DNA from: Sipunculus nudus
Taxonomy: Eukaryota > Annelida > Sipuncula > Golfingiida > Sipunculidae
Direction: 5' to 3'
Length of the DNA stretch: 64,000 nucleotides
Assembly: GCA_026874595.1 (NCBI GenBank)
Contig: CM049315.1
Coordinates: 73,854,401 to 73,918,400 of the forward strand
Made by a program: the position numbers and the translations under genes. Below the pieces are notes generated by a model that did not search any database, was not told the origin of the DNA, and saw only the letters and a program-made list of their open reading frames with translations. Positions 12,659-23,403 of the stretch are shown piece after piece; position 1 is the first letter of the stretch; each line of letters begins with the position of its first letter.

Positions 12659-13442
12659 TGTTCCGGAACCTTATGTAAACAGATCACGTATGCGTGATGG
12701 ACAAATATTTTGTAATAAAGATAAAAAATATCAGATTCTGTAACACTAGGCAGAAGGAAATGTCTAGCGGAATGAATAAAGAAGTCAGTGTTTTTTTTTG
12801 TTAACAAATAACTATAATTTATTCCTTAAACAACCCTAACAATACAATACACTAAATCAATACAATTATACAGTAACAGAGCGTTATAGCATCAGGTCAA
12901 TACAATCACACAGAAAGATAATGGTACAGTATCTCGATACCAACACCGTCACCAAAATATGTCCTTTGAACGTAAACTCTCGGAGAATGATAGTCCAGTG
13001 GACAGTTCTTGCAACAACACAGAAAGTAAACTGAAGTCCAAATGTATAACATTTAGGAGAAAATCTTTGAAAATGTATAATCGCCGCATTCGTGGGATAA
13101 GGTCCTAGAATCTGACACACGCTTCTGCATCCGCGAGTATCTGCTCTGCTGTCTGCCCCCTGGCTCCAAAAACAGCCCCTTTATATAAATTCACACCCCT
13201 AGCAGGGAACTTTCCACTTCTCGAAAAGTCTATAAGGACCCTACTCCACAAACAGGCGTTTCAGGAATTCTCTAGAAAGACATCGCTGTGTATCTACGCA
13301 TACCAGGCTCATCACGTAACCCACAATCAAGCGTGAAAACCCAAGGCTCACTTGACAACGAGAGTTCAACCAGTACGGATTAAACATAAAATGTAACAAC
13401 AACACGAGTTACGCCCGTGTCACATAATAGAGCACCTGTAAC
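12659..13442 (-). repeat. 3' LTR of the retrotransposon
   Basis: Nearly collinear with the split 5' LTR. The LTR ends form a short inverted repeat (TGTTAC-like and GTAACA-like). On the minus strand a TATATAAAG-type TATA box lies at about 13180-13188, and an AATAAA polyadenylation signal at 12823-12818. Many single-base differences from the 5' copy indicate an old insertion. Confidence 0.85.
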
Positions 13443-13455
13443 GCTCCCCCTTCTG
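13443..13455 (-). other. Polypurine tract
   Basis: On the minus strand AGAAGGGGGAGC lies directly before the 3' LTR start, as expected for the second-strand primer of an LTR element. Confidence 0.7.
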
Positions 13456-13566
13456 TAAGAAAAAAGAAAGTTTTCTCGGAAAAACTTTCTTTTTGCAATC
13501 ACAATCACTAAAATATTACAACATCTCAAAAATCATCTTATCTACAACATTACATAAACATCCTGT

Positions 13567-14720
13567 TTACAACATTTCATAAACATCTCGATAAGCAATC
13601 AGCAAGTACATTGTCTTTCCCTTTAATGTGTATGGTATCAAGATTGTAATCCTGTAGAACAAACTCCATCGGAACAATCTTTGATTTGTACACTTCAACT
13701 TGTTCATGAACGTGAGGGGATTGTGATCACTGAAGACAATGATAGGCCTGACTGATAAAGTAACATAAACTTCAAAATGTTGCATCCACAGCTAACTTAA
13801 AAGATACAGAAAAGTCTGAGGCTGCTAAAACTGGTGAACTTTGCAAAATGGCTTTCAAAATCTGAAATGCATTTTCACACTGAACATTCTATACAAACTT
13901 TTGTTTGTTCTTTAACAAATTAGTCAAAGGTTCAGCTACAGCAGCAAAATTTGGACAAACTTCCTGTAGTACCCAACTCTACCAAGAAAACGCTTTATTT
14001 GCTTTTTTGTTTACTGATCTAGGAAATGCAGAAATAGCACTTGTCTTAGCATCAACAGGTTTTACCTGACCCTGCCCTTCAATATGACCCAAAAATGTTA
14101 CTTCTGCATGACAAAACTCAGATTTTACTAAGTTTACGGTCAGAGGTGCTTCACTGAGTCTTTCAAAGAGGTCGCGAAGAATTTGCAGATGTTTCTCCAA
14201 GGTGTCGCTGTTCACGATAAGGTCATCAATATATACGTCGCAGCCCTGAATGTCCTTAACAACCATATGGACGAGGCACTTGAACGTGGCTGGCGAGTTC
14301 TTCATGCCAAACGGCATAACTTTATACTTGTACAATCCTTGCGGCGTCACAAACGCGGATACTTCTTTCGCTCGTTCTGTCAGCGGAACTTGCCAGAATC
14401 CTTTTAACAAGTCAAACTTGGAAACATATCTGGAGCTACCGACTCTATCAATACAATCATCGATCCTCGGAATCGGGAACGTGTCAATTTGATGACAGAA
14501 TTCAGTTTTCGATAATCTGTGCACATAAGGTAACTTCCATCAGGTTTTGGCAAAGAATACATTGTAAACTCCAGTTACTGTTACTAGGTTCAATAAAATC
14601 ATTGTCCAGCAAATATTGAATCTCATCCTGTAGATACTTTTGCTTTTCTGGAATCAGTCTATATGGTTGTTGCTTGACTGCGCTTGCCTCACCAACATCG
14701 ACGTCATGACACAACATGTT
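13567..14720 (-). pseudogene. Reverse transcriptase and RNase H region of the retrotransposon
   Basis: Starts with the typical lead-in before reverse transcriptase (VDVGEASAVKQQPYR, about 14700-14655). The palm follows at 14524-13979 with SKFDLLKGFWQVPL, FGMKNSPATF and the catalytic YIDD box near 14235. The connection region follows (GYYRKFCPNFAAVAEPL, about 13975). RNase H remnants end with FSDHNPLTF and IKGK-like motifs (about 13730-13610). Stop codons and at least two frameshifts break it. The residues are of Ty3/gypsy type, not copia type. Confidence 0.88.
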
Positions 14721-14989
14721 AGTTCGCGTTGGAATGTCACTAAACAAATGTTCATAATTCCGCAGCAGGTTCTTTAGGTCTTGTTGTTGTTGTGCGGTAA
14801 GGTGTGACAGTTTGGCATCCAGGTTTTTAAGCACGTCTGAGTCTTTTAATGGTACTGTACCACACTGAATGTCTACATCACACTTGCAATAAGTATCTAC
14901 TTTAACTGTGTCAGGGTCAGTTTTTACACAATTTACAGCAGTAACATTACGTACAACATCTGATGTGCTATTTCTGTCATAATATGGTT

Positions 14990-16060
14990 TCAACATGTTA
15001 ACATGGCATAGTTGTTTCTTCTCACGTCTATCTGGTGTCAACAGTATATAATTTAAATCACTGACTTTCTTGTCAACAATGTAAGGACCAACATACCTAC
15101 CATGCAGAGGTCTGCCAGGGATTGGATGTAAGGCAAGGACCTTTTCAACAGGCTCAAACGTCCTACTTACAGTGTACTTGTCATACTCTGTTTTCATTTT
15201 ACTTTGTGCAGATTTTAGATTTGAATCTGCAATCCCACAAGCATTGTGTAGTTTAGTGCGAAAGTCTGAGAGATACTGCAGTAAACTAAGAGAATCAGAT
15301 TTTCACACAAGAGTTTTTCCTTAAGCAGTTTCATTGGTCCGCGAACGGACCGTAAAAAAACTAGTTCAAAGGGACAGAAACCAAAGGACTCTTGTAAGGA
15401 TTCTCTGACAGCAAACAGCAATCGGTGGATTCCTTCGTCCCAGTCTTTCCGAGTGTCATAGCAAAAAGTTCTGATCATGTTTTTTAACGTCTGGGTAAAA
15501 CGCTCGAGGGCTCCCTGACTTTCAGGATGGTATGGCGAAGAGCTGTACTGTTTTATACCTAGCTCAAGCATTACTTGTTGGAATAAGCCAGACATAAAAT
15601 TAGACCCTTGGTCAGACTGGACGGATTTTGTTTATCCAAAAGTTGTAAAAAACTTGGTCAGAGCTTTGACAACACTCTTGGCATTAATTTTGCGCAATGG
15701 CATTGCCTCAGGGAACCTAGTAGATGCGCACATAATTGTCAGCAAGTATTCATGTCCAGATTTTGTTTTTGGCAGTGGTCCAACACAATCAACAATAATC
15801 CTACTGAATGGTTCCTCGAAAGCAGGAATAGGCCTAAGTGGGGACTTAGGAGGATTCTGATTTGGCTTGCCTAACATCTGGCATGTATTGCATGATTTAC
15901 AATATTGTACAACATCTTTCCTGAGGTAAGGCCATTAGAAGTGTGTACTAACTTTCTGATAAGTATTATTTATACTTAAATGGCCAGACAAAGGAGCTTC
16001 ATGAGCCATACTTAGAACTTCACTGCGAAGGCTTTTGGGCATTACTATCTGATGTTTGAT
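14990..16060 (-). pseudogene. Integrase region, located upstream of reverse transcriptase
   Basis: An HHCC zinc finger is readable at about 16030-15880 (AHEAPLSGHLS, then CKSCNTCQ). The catalytic core starts at 15877 with the first Asp in IIVDCVGPLPKTKSG. The second Asp lies in QSDQGSNFMSG around 15600, after a stop and frameshift. The Glu is in YHPESQGALERF. A GPY/F-like C-terminal segment (LHGRYVGPYIV) lies near 15120-15060. One uninterrupted frame (15197-14502) holds both this C-terminal segment and the start of reverse transcriptase, which proves the domain order. Confidence 0.88.
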
Positions 16061-16427
16061 AGCCTACTCATCATCGGCGCATACAGCAGGTGGTCGCCAT
16101 TTACGCCTAAGCACTCAATTTTTCACATAGAAACAAACTGGGTTTTGTGACAGCTCATCTTTAGAAACTGCCCTGGGAAACAAACATGAAATATCAGGGT
16201 CCTTATGCTGTTCCGCGATAAGTTCTGACCTTGAGAATGCTGCATCCTGTACGAGCGAGTCATTAGACGAGTCACAAGTGACTCCCAGAGTGTTATTATC
16301 TGGACCATTATCCTCATGTGTGTTTTTCTTGGCCATAGATCTAGTACAGCACATGAAGGATACAAACCAGGAATTTCCTGACTTTCCGGATCAGTGTCCT
16401 GATCAAGTGACTGCTTTTCTGTCACTC

Positions 16428-16740
16428 TTAGTACAGGACAGGCTGTACTTTATCACCTGCAACATCATTACCTAGTAGCAACTGAATTCCCTTAAAGGGT
16501 AAAGTAGTTCTTATGCCCACAGTAACATTCCCAGAAATCAAATCTGACTTGAAATGGATACTGTGAATCGGAACTGAAGTGTGCCTGTCTAAAAACACAC
16601 CGTTAACAAGTGCATGTGCACCAGTAAAGGACCTATTAGAAAATGGCAAAGTGTTTGCTAACATGAGAGTTTGGCCTGAACCAGTGTCCCTCAAAAGTCT
16701 AATAGGGTTAGAATATGAAAAATCACTTGAAAGTGATACA
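16428..16740 (-). pseudogene. Aspartic protease region of the retrotransposon
   Basis: The minus-strand frame reads LRDTGSGQTLML at the start, containing the catalytic Asp-Thr-Gly, and ends with a LLLGNDVAG flap/dimer motif. The size and order (after gag, before integrase) fit a retroelement protease that cuts the Gag-Pol polyprotein. Stops separate it from gag and integrase. Confidence 0.8.
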
Positions 16741-17173
16741 AAACCATCATGTATGAATGGCTCAATTAACTACATTTCAGAGTCAAGAGAGGAATCTACT
16801 ACCTCAACCTCATCAAAGAATTGACATTGAAGGTGTCAGTCATAAACTCTGTTTCAGTGTCATTTAAGGAATCTACATCCTTACCAAACTCCTCATGGGA
16901 GCCAACAGAGGAATTTTCCTCAGCAGAAACAAACTTTTGTTTGTCATAAGAGGACCTGGCCTCATTTGAAATACTCTCACAAGAGTCATAAAAGGACTAA
17001 GCCTCATTTAGATAACACTCCTCGCAGAAGTCTTTAAAGGACCTAGCCTTATTTAATTCCTCACAGGAATCAACTGAGGTTTTTACCCTACAATCTACGG
17101 ATTCTTCTTTGGATTAAGACCACACTTGGGCCTCCGCAGCATCAAACTCTTTATTTGAGTCAACATAGGAATT

Positions 17174-18366
17174 CTACCCCTTATATACACGAAAAGAGCC
17201 TGGCTCTTGTACTATGCTATGCATAGATTTTGAAACAAAACCAGGTTTGTTATTTGGTTTATTCGCAAGTTTCCAGCAGTCAAATATTAGATGACCTTCC
17301 TTCTTGCAGTAATTACAGATTTTCTTTGAAAATGACTGGTCTTTGTGGGACTTAGACACAGTGGACGTGGACTAAGGTGTAGCTATGGGCTTTGCTGAAC
17401 TATCAGGACTACTAGTACTGGGAGACTGCGCTGTAAACTTCTTTTGACCATACTGTTTTACATTCTTATTTGGGAATGACTGGTTTGATTTGCTAGTAAA
17501 GGACATTTTGTGTGTCAATGAATAATTATCAGCTAATTGAGCAGCAGTGTCAAATGTTTCAAGACTTTTCTCATCTAGAAAAGTTTTAACATCTGCGTTA
17601 ATGCAGCGCTTAAATTCTTCAAGCAAACTCAACTGGCGCAAATTGTCATACTCTTTCATAACACTTTTAGAACTACACCAGCGATCAAACAACTGCTCTT
17701 TTTTCCTAGCAAATTCAACGTAGGTCTGATTTTTGCGCTTTTCCCGATTTCTGAATTTCTGTAGGGAAGCCTCTGGAACTAACTCATGACCTTTTAGGAT
17801 TAACCGTTTTACCAGGTCATAGTCAGCAGCAGCTTCTACTGAAAGCTTTGTATAAATTTCTCTGGCCTTGCCAGTCAATACACTTTGTAATCGCATAGTC
17901 CAATTTTCATTATGCCATTTTAAATTTTCAGCTACCTTCTCAAAGTGTAAGAAATATTGATCAACCTCTTCTCATGAAAAGGTGGGACAAGTCTAATGTG
18001 TTTTGCAACATCCAAACTGATTTTGGGCTGCGTAGACTATGTTCTACTTTAAGTCTTTCTAACTCCACTCGTTTTAACTCAATTTCTTTTTCTTTCTCTT
18101 TTAATGCTAGCTCATGTTGCATTTCCAACTTTTTTAATTCTGGTTGCATATCAAAGGCTGTCATTTTTTGATGTTTCCACTTCAGTCTGTTCAATTAAAC
18201 CTTTGCTAGTAAGATCTTGCATAATTTTAGCAATGATATCAGGCTTTCTCAAAGCTTTTTTCACATTTAGCCCTAAGTGTTGTCCCAAACGCAACAACTG
18301 TTCTTTTGACAACTATTCAAGTTTGGTCTGGATCGTCAAAAATGTGTCAGGTTTGAAATATGCCAT
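17174..18366 (-). pseudogene. Gag region with SCAN-like segment and CCHC zinc knuckle
   Basis: A candidate start ATG is at 18366-18364. A short helical N-terminal part (LSKEQLLRLGQHLGL, about 18315) precedes a charged coiled coil rich in Lys and Glu (18150-18020). A frameshift at about 17975 precedes a SCAN-like capsid segment (17960-17700) with FEKVAENLKW, W-x2-RLQSVLTGKA and YDLVKRLIL motifs. A nucleocapsid knuckle C-x2-C-x4-H-x4-C is at about 17320-17270 (CNYCKKEGHLIFDC). The role is virus-like particle assembly and RNA binding. Stops at several points make it a pseudogene. Confidence 0.8.
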
Positions 18367-18512
18367 GTTAAGATGTTACAACAATAACCAAAAAAAACCA
18401 CTAAGATAAATCCTGTAAACAATGTACTGTAAACAATATGTAATCGTGTAAACAATTTATGATAAAACAATGTTTCCAGGTCAAGGCCTAATAAATTTGA
18501 AAACTTTTAAGC

Positions 18513-18531
18513 ATCCCGACGAGAGCCCCCT
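18513..18531 (-). other. Primer binding site resembling tRNA-Pro type
   Basis: On the minus strand GGGGGCTCTCGTCGGGAT lies about six bases inside the 5' LTR end. It resembles the primer site complementary to tRNA-Pro (TGGGGGCTCGTCCGGGAT, as in gammaretroviruses), with small differences. The position is what an LTR element needs. Confidence 0.6.
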
Positions 18532-18537
18532 ATTTTA

Positions 18538-18604
18538 TGTTACGGAGCCTTATATAAACATATCACGTATACGTGATGAACACAAATTTTGTAATGGAGA
18601 TAAA
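18538..18604 (-). repeat. 5' LTR, inner fragment
   Basis: Matches the outer 67 bases of the 3' LTR at 12659-12725, including ATCACGTATACGTGAT. It stops abruptly at GATAAA where the repeat array begins. Confidence 0.8.
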
Positions 18605-21600
18605 CAAGTGACTCAGGGGACATGACGCTCAGCTGACCAGGAAGGCATTGACAAAAGTAATTTTATCATCTGAATGTCAAATTTGAATGAAATACTTTTT
18701 CCAAACGTGACCTTTTGTATAAAATCATCCAATATTCATTGGGGTACTATGGAGCTCTGTAGCATGAAGGATATGGGTAACAGACACCTATTTTCAAGGT
18801 TTACAAGATGACTTTTCAGGGGTCTCCCAGCATGTCAAAAAATAAAATTCTAGGTGCAGTTATTATGATTTGTGCCCTGTTAACAGATGACCAAATGTTT
18901 ATTCTGGGGGGTATATAAAAGCCGCATAGGATGAAGGATATGGGTAACAGAGATGTAATTTCAGGTGCACAAGGAGACTTTTCAGGGGCCTCCCAGCATA
19001 TCAAGAAAGGAGATTCTAGGTCAAGTCATTATAATTTGTGCTCTGTTAACAGATGACCAAATCTTTATTCTGGGGAGTACTTCGGAGCCCCAGAGCATGA
19101 AGGATATGGGTAACAGGGACCTAATTTCAGGTTCCAAGATGTTTCATGGACCTCCCTGCATGTTAAGAAAGAAGATTCTAGGTCAAGTCATTATGATTTG
19201 TGGCCTGTTAACAGATGACCAAATCTTTATTCTGGGGAGTACTTCGGAGCCCCATAGCATGAAGGATATGGATAACAGAGACCTAATTTCAGATTTCCAA
19301 AGAGACGTTCCAAAGGCCTCCCTGCATGTCAGGACCTTTTATGGGCTTCCCTGGAGGTGAGGACAGAAGATTCTAGGTCCAGTCATTATGATTTGTGCCC
19401 TGTTTACAGATGACCAAATGTTTAAAGATCACAAAAGTAGAGAAAAAAAATCGTAAAAAATAAAAAAAATATAGGTGGCGCCACCAATCTCCAGAAATTG
19501 ATGAAACACTCCATGATCTATATCCATGCAAAGAATCATGGTGATTTATGCATTAGTTGTTCAGATACTTGAGCTTTTGTATTAAATTTTGCATTATTCT
19601 GGGGGGTACTTCAGAACCCAATAGCTCAAAGAATATAGGTCACAGTGACCTAATTTCAGGTTTACATGGAGAATGTCCATAGACCTCCCAGGATGTCAAG
19701 TAAGAAAATTCCAGGTCTAGCAGTTACGATTTTTGCCCTGTTAACAGACAGACGCCTCGATGGCCGGACGGACGACGGACAAAAGGTGATCCCTAAAGCT
19801 CAGATGACTTTCAGTCAGCTGAGCTAAAAATTGAAAAAATACAGGTGGCGCCACCAGAATGCAGAAACTGATGAAACATTTCATGATCAATATCCATGCA
19901 AAGAATCATGGTGATCAATATAATAATTGTTCAGATACTTGAGCTTTTGTATCAAATTTTCCATTATTCTGGGGGGTACTTCGGAACCCCATAGCTCAGA
20001 GGTTATGAGTAACAGAGACCTAATTTCAAGTTTTTAAGGAGACTTTTCATGGGCCTCTCAGCATGTTAAGAGAGAAGATTCTAGGTCCAGTTGTTACGAT
20101 TTGTGCCATGTTAACAGATGACCACATCTTATGAGGTCTCAAAAATAGAGAAAAAAATTCGTAAAAAAAAAAAAAATACAGGTGGCGCCACCATACAGCA
20201 GAAACTGGTGACACATTCCATGATCAATATCCATGCAAAGAATTATGGTGATCACTGCAATAGTTGTTTAGATACTTGAGCTTTTGTATCAAATTTTCCA
20301 TTATTCTGGGGGGTACTTCGGAGCCCCAAAGCTCAAAGGTTATGAGTAACAGAGACCTAATTTCAAATTTCCAAGGAGACTTTTTATTGACCTCCCTGCA
20401 TGTCAAGAGAGAAGATTTTAGGTGTAGTCGTTAGGATTTGTGCCCTGTTATCAGATGGCCGCATCTTAAGAGGTCTCAAAAATAGAGAAAAATATTGGTA
20501 AAAATCGAAAAAATACAGGTGGCGCCACCAGTCTGCAGAAACTGATGAAACACTCCATGATCAATATCCATGCAAAAAATCATGATGATCAATGCATTAG
20601 TTGTTCAGATACTTGAGCTTTTTTATCAACTTTTCCATTATTCTGGGGGGTAATTCAGAACCCCATAGCTCGAAGAATATAGGTCACAGTGACCTAATTT
20701 CAGGTTTATTTCAGGAGAATTTCCATAGACCTCCCAGGATGTCAAGTAAGAAGATTCCAGTTCTAGCGGTTACGATTTGTGCCCTGTTAACGGACAGACG
20801 CCCGGACGGACGACGGACAAAAGGTGATTCCTATAGCTCAGATGACTTACAGTCAGCTGAGCTAATAAAAACACTTAATGGTCAATATCCATGCAAAGAA
20901 TCATGATGATCTCCGTATTAGTTGTTCAGATACTTCAGTTTTTGTATCAAATTGTCCATTATTCTGAGGGAGTCCTATAGCTTGAAGGATATGGGTAACA
21001 GAGACCTAATTTCAAGTTTCCACAGGCACTCTTCATGGGCCTCCTTGCATGACAAGAATGAAGTTTCTAGGTTCAGTTGTTGCAATTTGTACCCTCTTGA
21101 TGGATAACCACATCTTCAAAGGTCTCGAAAAAACAGGAAAAAAAATTCGTAAAAATTTGAAAAAAATAGAGGTGGCGCACCCTCTCTGCAGAAACTGATG
21201 TAACAGCTCATGATCAATATGTATGCCAAAAATCATGACCATCAGTGTTGTAGTTCTTGAGATACTGCACTTTTTGTATCAAATTTTCCATTATTCTGGG
21301 GGGTATTTTGGAGCCATACAGCCTAAAGAATATGGGTAACAGAGACCTACTTTCAGGTTTCCATGGAGATTTTTCATGGGTCTCCCTGTGTGTCAAGAAT
21401 GATATTCTAGGTCCAGTTATTATGATTTGTGCCCTGTTAACAGATGTTCATATCTTTAAAGGTCTCAAAAATAGATAAAACATTCGTAAAAAAAACCCCG
21501 AACAAATACAGGTTGTGCCACCAGTCTGCAGGAACTGATGGAACACCTCTTGGTCAATAGTTATGCCACAAATCATCACCATCAGTGATGTAGTTATTGA

Positions 21601-22712
21601 GATATTGAAGTTTTTGTACGAAATTTTTTACTCCTCTGGAGGGTACTTTGGGGCCCCGTAGCTCAAAGGATATGGGTAACAGAGACCTAATTTATGGTTT
21701 CCATGGAGACTTTTCATAGGTCTCTCAGTGTGTCGAGAATGAAGATTCTAGGTCCAGTCGTTATGATTTGTGCCACGTTAACAGATGACAGCATCCTTAC
21801 AAGTCTCAAAAATAGAGGAAAAAAATCGTAAAAAATCGAACAATACAGGTGGCGCCACAAGTCTGCAGGAACTAATGGAACATCTCATAATCAATATGTA
21901 TGCCATATCATGACCATCAGTGATGTAGTTATTGGGATATTGAAGTTTTTGTATGAAATTTTTGACTACTCTGGGGGGGGGGGGGGTACTTAAGGGCCCC
22001 ATAGCTTTAAGGTTATGGTTAACAGAGACCTAATTTCTGGTTTCCAAGGATATTTTTCATGGACCTCTCAGTGTGTCAAGAATTAAGATTCTAGGTCCAG
22101 TCTTTATGATTTGTGCCATGTTAACAGATGTTTACATTTTAAAGGTCTCAAAAATAGAGAAAAAAATTCGTAAAAAATTAATTTACAGGTGGCGCCACCA
22201 GTCTGCAGGAAATGATGGAACATCTCATGATCAATATGTATGCCAAAAATCATGACAATCAGTCATGTATTTATTGAGATATTGAAGTTTTTGTATGAAA
22301 TTTTTTACTTTTCTGGGGGGTACTTTGGGGCACCATAGCTGGAAGGATATGAGTAACAGAGACCTAATTTCTAGTTTCCATGGAGACTTTTTATAGGTCT
22401 CTCAGTGTGTTGAGAATGAAGAGTCTAAGTCCAGTCGTTACGATTTGTGCCTTGTTAACAGATGTTCACATTTTTAAAGGTCTCAAAAATAGAGAAAAAA
22501 TTCGTAAAAAAATCGAAAAATACAGGTGGCGCCACCAGTCTTCAGGAACTGATGGAACCTCTCATGGTCAATATGTATGCCACAAATCATGATCATCAGT
22601 CAAGTAGTTAATGAGATATTGAAGTTTTTGTATGAAATTTTGGACGGCCGGACGGACGACGGACAAAAGGTGATCCCTATAGCTCAGATGACTTACAGTC
22701 AGCTGAGCTAAA
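18605..22712. repeat. Nested array of about 338-bp units with palindromic core
   Basis: GGTGGCGCCACC or a close variant occurs near 19474, 19843, 20181, 20518, 21171, 21511, 21848, 22188 and 22524. Most spacings are 336-340 bases; the 653-base gap suggests a missing core. Each unit also carries TTATTCTGGGGGGTACTT, AACAGAGACCTAATTTC, AAGATTCTAGGTC and TGTTAACAGATG in the same order. At 18735-19400 the units are shorter (about 165 bp) because the palindrome half is missing. The array is bounded by GCTCAGCTGAC near 18630 and its reverse complement at about 22698-22708. Possible TAAA duplications flank the insertion point in the LTR. No coding potential. Confidence 0.85.
19765..19830. repeat. Internal copy of the array terminal module
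   Basis: GGACGGACGACGGACAAAAGG followed by GTGATCCCTAAAGCTCAGATG and the GTCAGCTGAGCTAA end. The same module recurs at about 20805-20865 and at the true right end, 22645-22712. Recurrence inside the array suggests that whole elements were joined head to tail. Confidence 0.7.
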
Positions 22713-23403
22713 AAAATCAGATTCGGTAACACTAGGCAGCGGGAAATGTCTATGGGAATGAATAAAGAAGTCAATGGTTTTTTGTTAACAAATAACTATA
22801 ATTTTTTCCTAAAACAACCCTAACAATACAATACACTAAATCAATACAATTATACAGTAACACAGCCTTAGAGCATCAAGTCAATACAATCAAACAGAAA
22901 GATAATGGTACAATACCTCGATACCAACACCGTCACCACGATAAGTCCTTTGAATGTAAACTCTCGGAGAATGATAGTCCAGTGAAAATCTCTTGCAACA
23001 ACACAAAAAGTAATCTGAAGTCCAAATGTATAACATTTAGGAGAAAATCTTTGAAAATGTATAATTGCCGCATTCGTCGGATATGGTCTTAAAATCTGAA
23101 ACACGCTTCTGCGCCCCCTGGATCCAAAAACAGCCCCTTTATATACCTTCACACCCCTAGCAGGGAACTTTCCACTTCTCGAAAAGTCTATAAGGACCCT
23201 ACTCCACAGTAAACACACCTTTCAGGAATTCTCTAGAAAGACATCGCTGTGTATCTACACATACCAGGCTCATCACGTGACCCACAACCAAGCGTGAAAA
23301 CTCAAGGCCCACATGACAACGAGAGTTCAACCAGTACGGATTAAACATTAAATGTAACAACAACACGAGTTACGCCCGTGTCACATAATAGAGCACCTGT
23401 ACA
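22713..23403 (-). repeat. 5' LTR, main fragment
   Basis: Resumes the LTR at the ATCAGATTCGGTAACAC segment, where the 3' LTR has ATCAGATTCTGTAACAC at about 12730, and continues collinearly to the end. A TATA-type box on the minus strand lies near 23137-23145. Confidence 0.82.

Larger units (their letters stand above)
12659..23403 (-). mobile_element. Gmr1-type Ty3/gypsy-like LTR retrotransposon, degenerate, with nested insertion
   Basis: Two copies of an LTR of about 780 bp bound the element: an intact 3' LTR at 12659-13442 and a split 5' LTR at 18538-18604 plus about 22713-23403. Reading the minus strand from the 5' side, the order is LTR, primer site, gag with a SCAN-like segment and CCHC knuckle, protease, integrase, reverse transcriptase, RNase H, purine tract, LTR. 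Integrase before reverse transcriptase is the rare order described for Gmr1-like Ty3/gypsy elements; most gypsy elements have integrase last. The reverse transcriptase itself is of gypsy type (FGMKNSPATF, YIDD). Stops and frameshifts interrupt every region, so it is inactive. I saw no clean target-site duplication. A 4.1-kb repeat array sits inside the 5' LTR. Confidence 0.88.
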
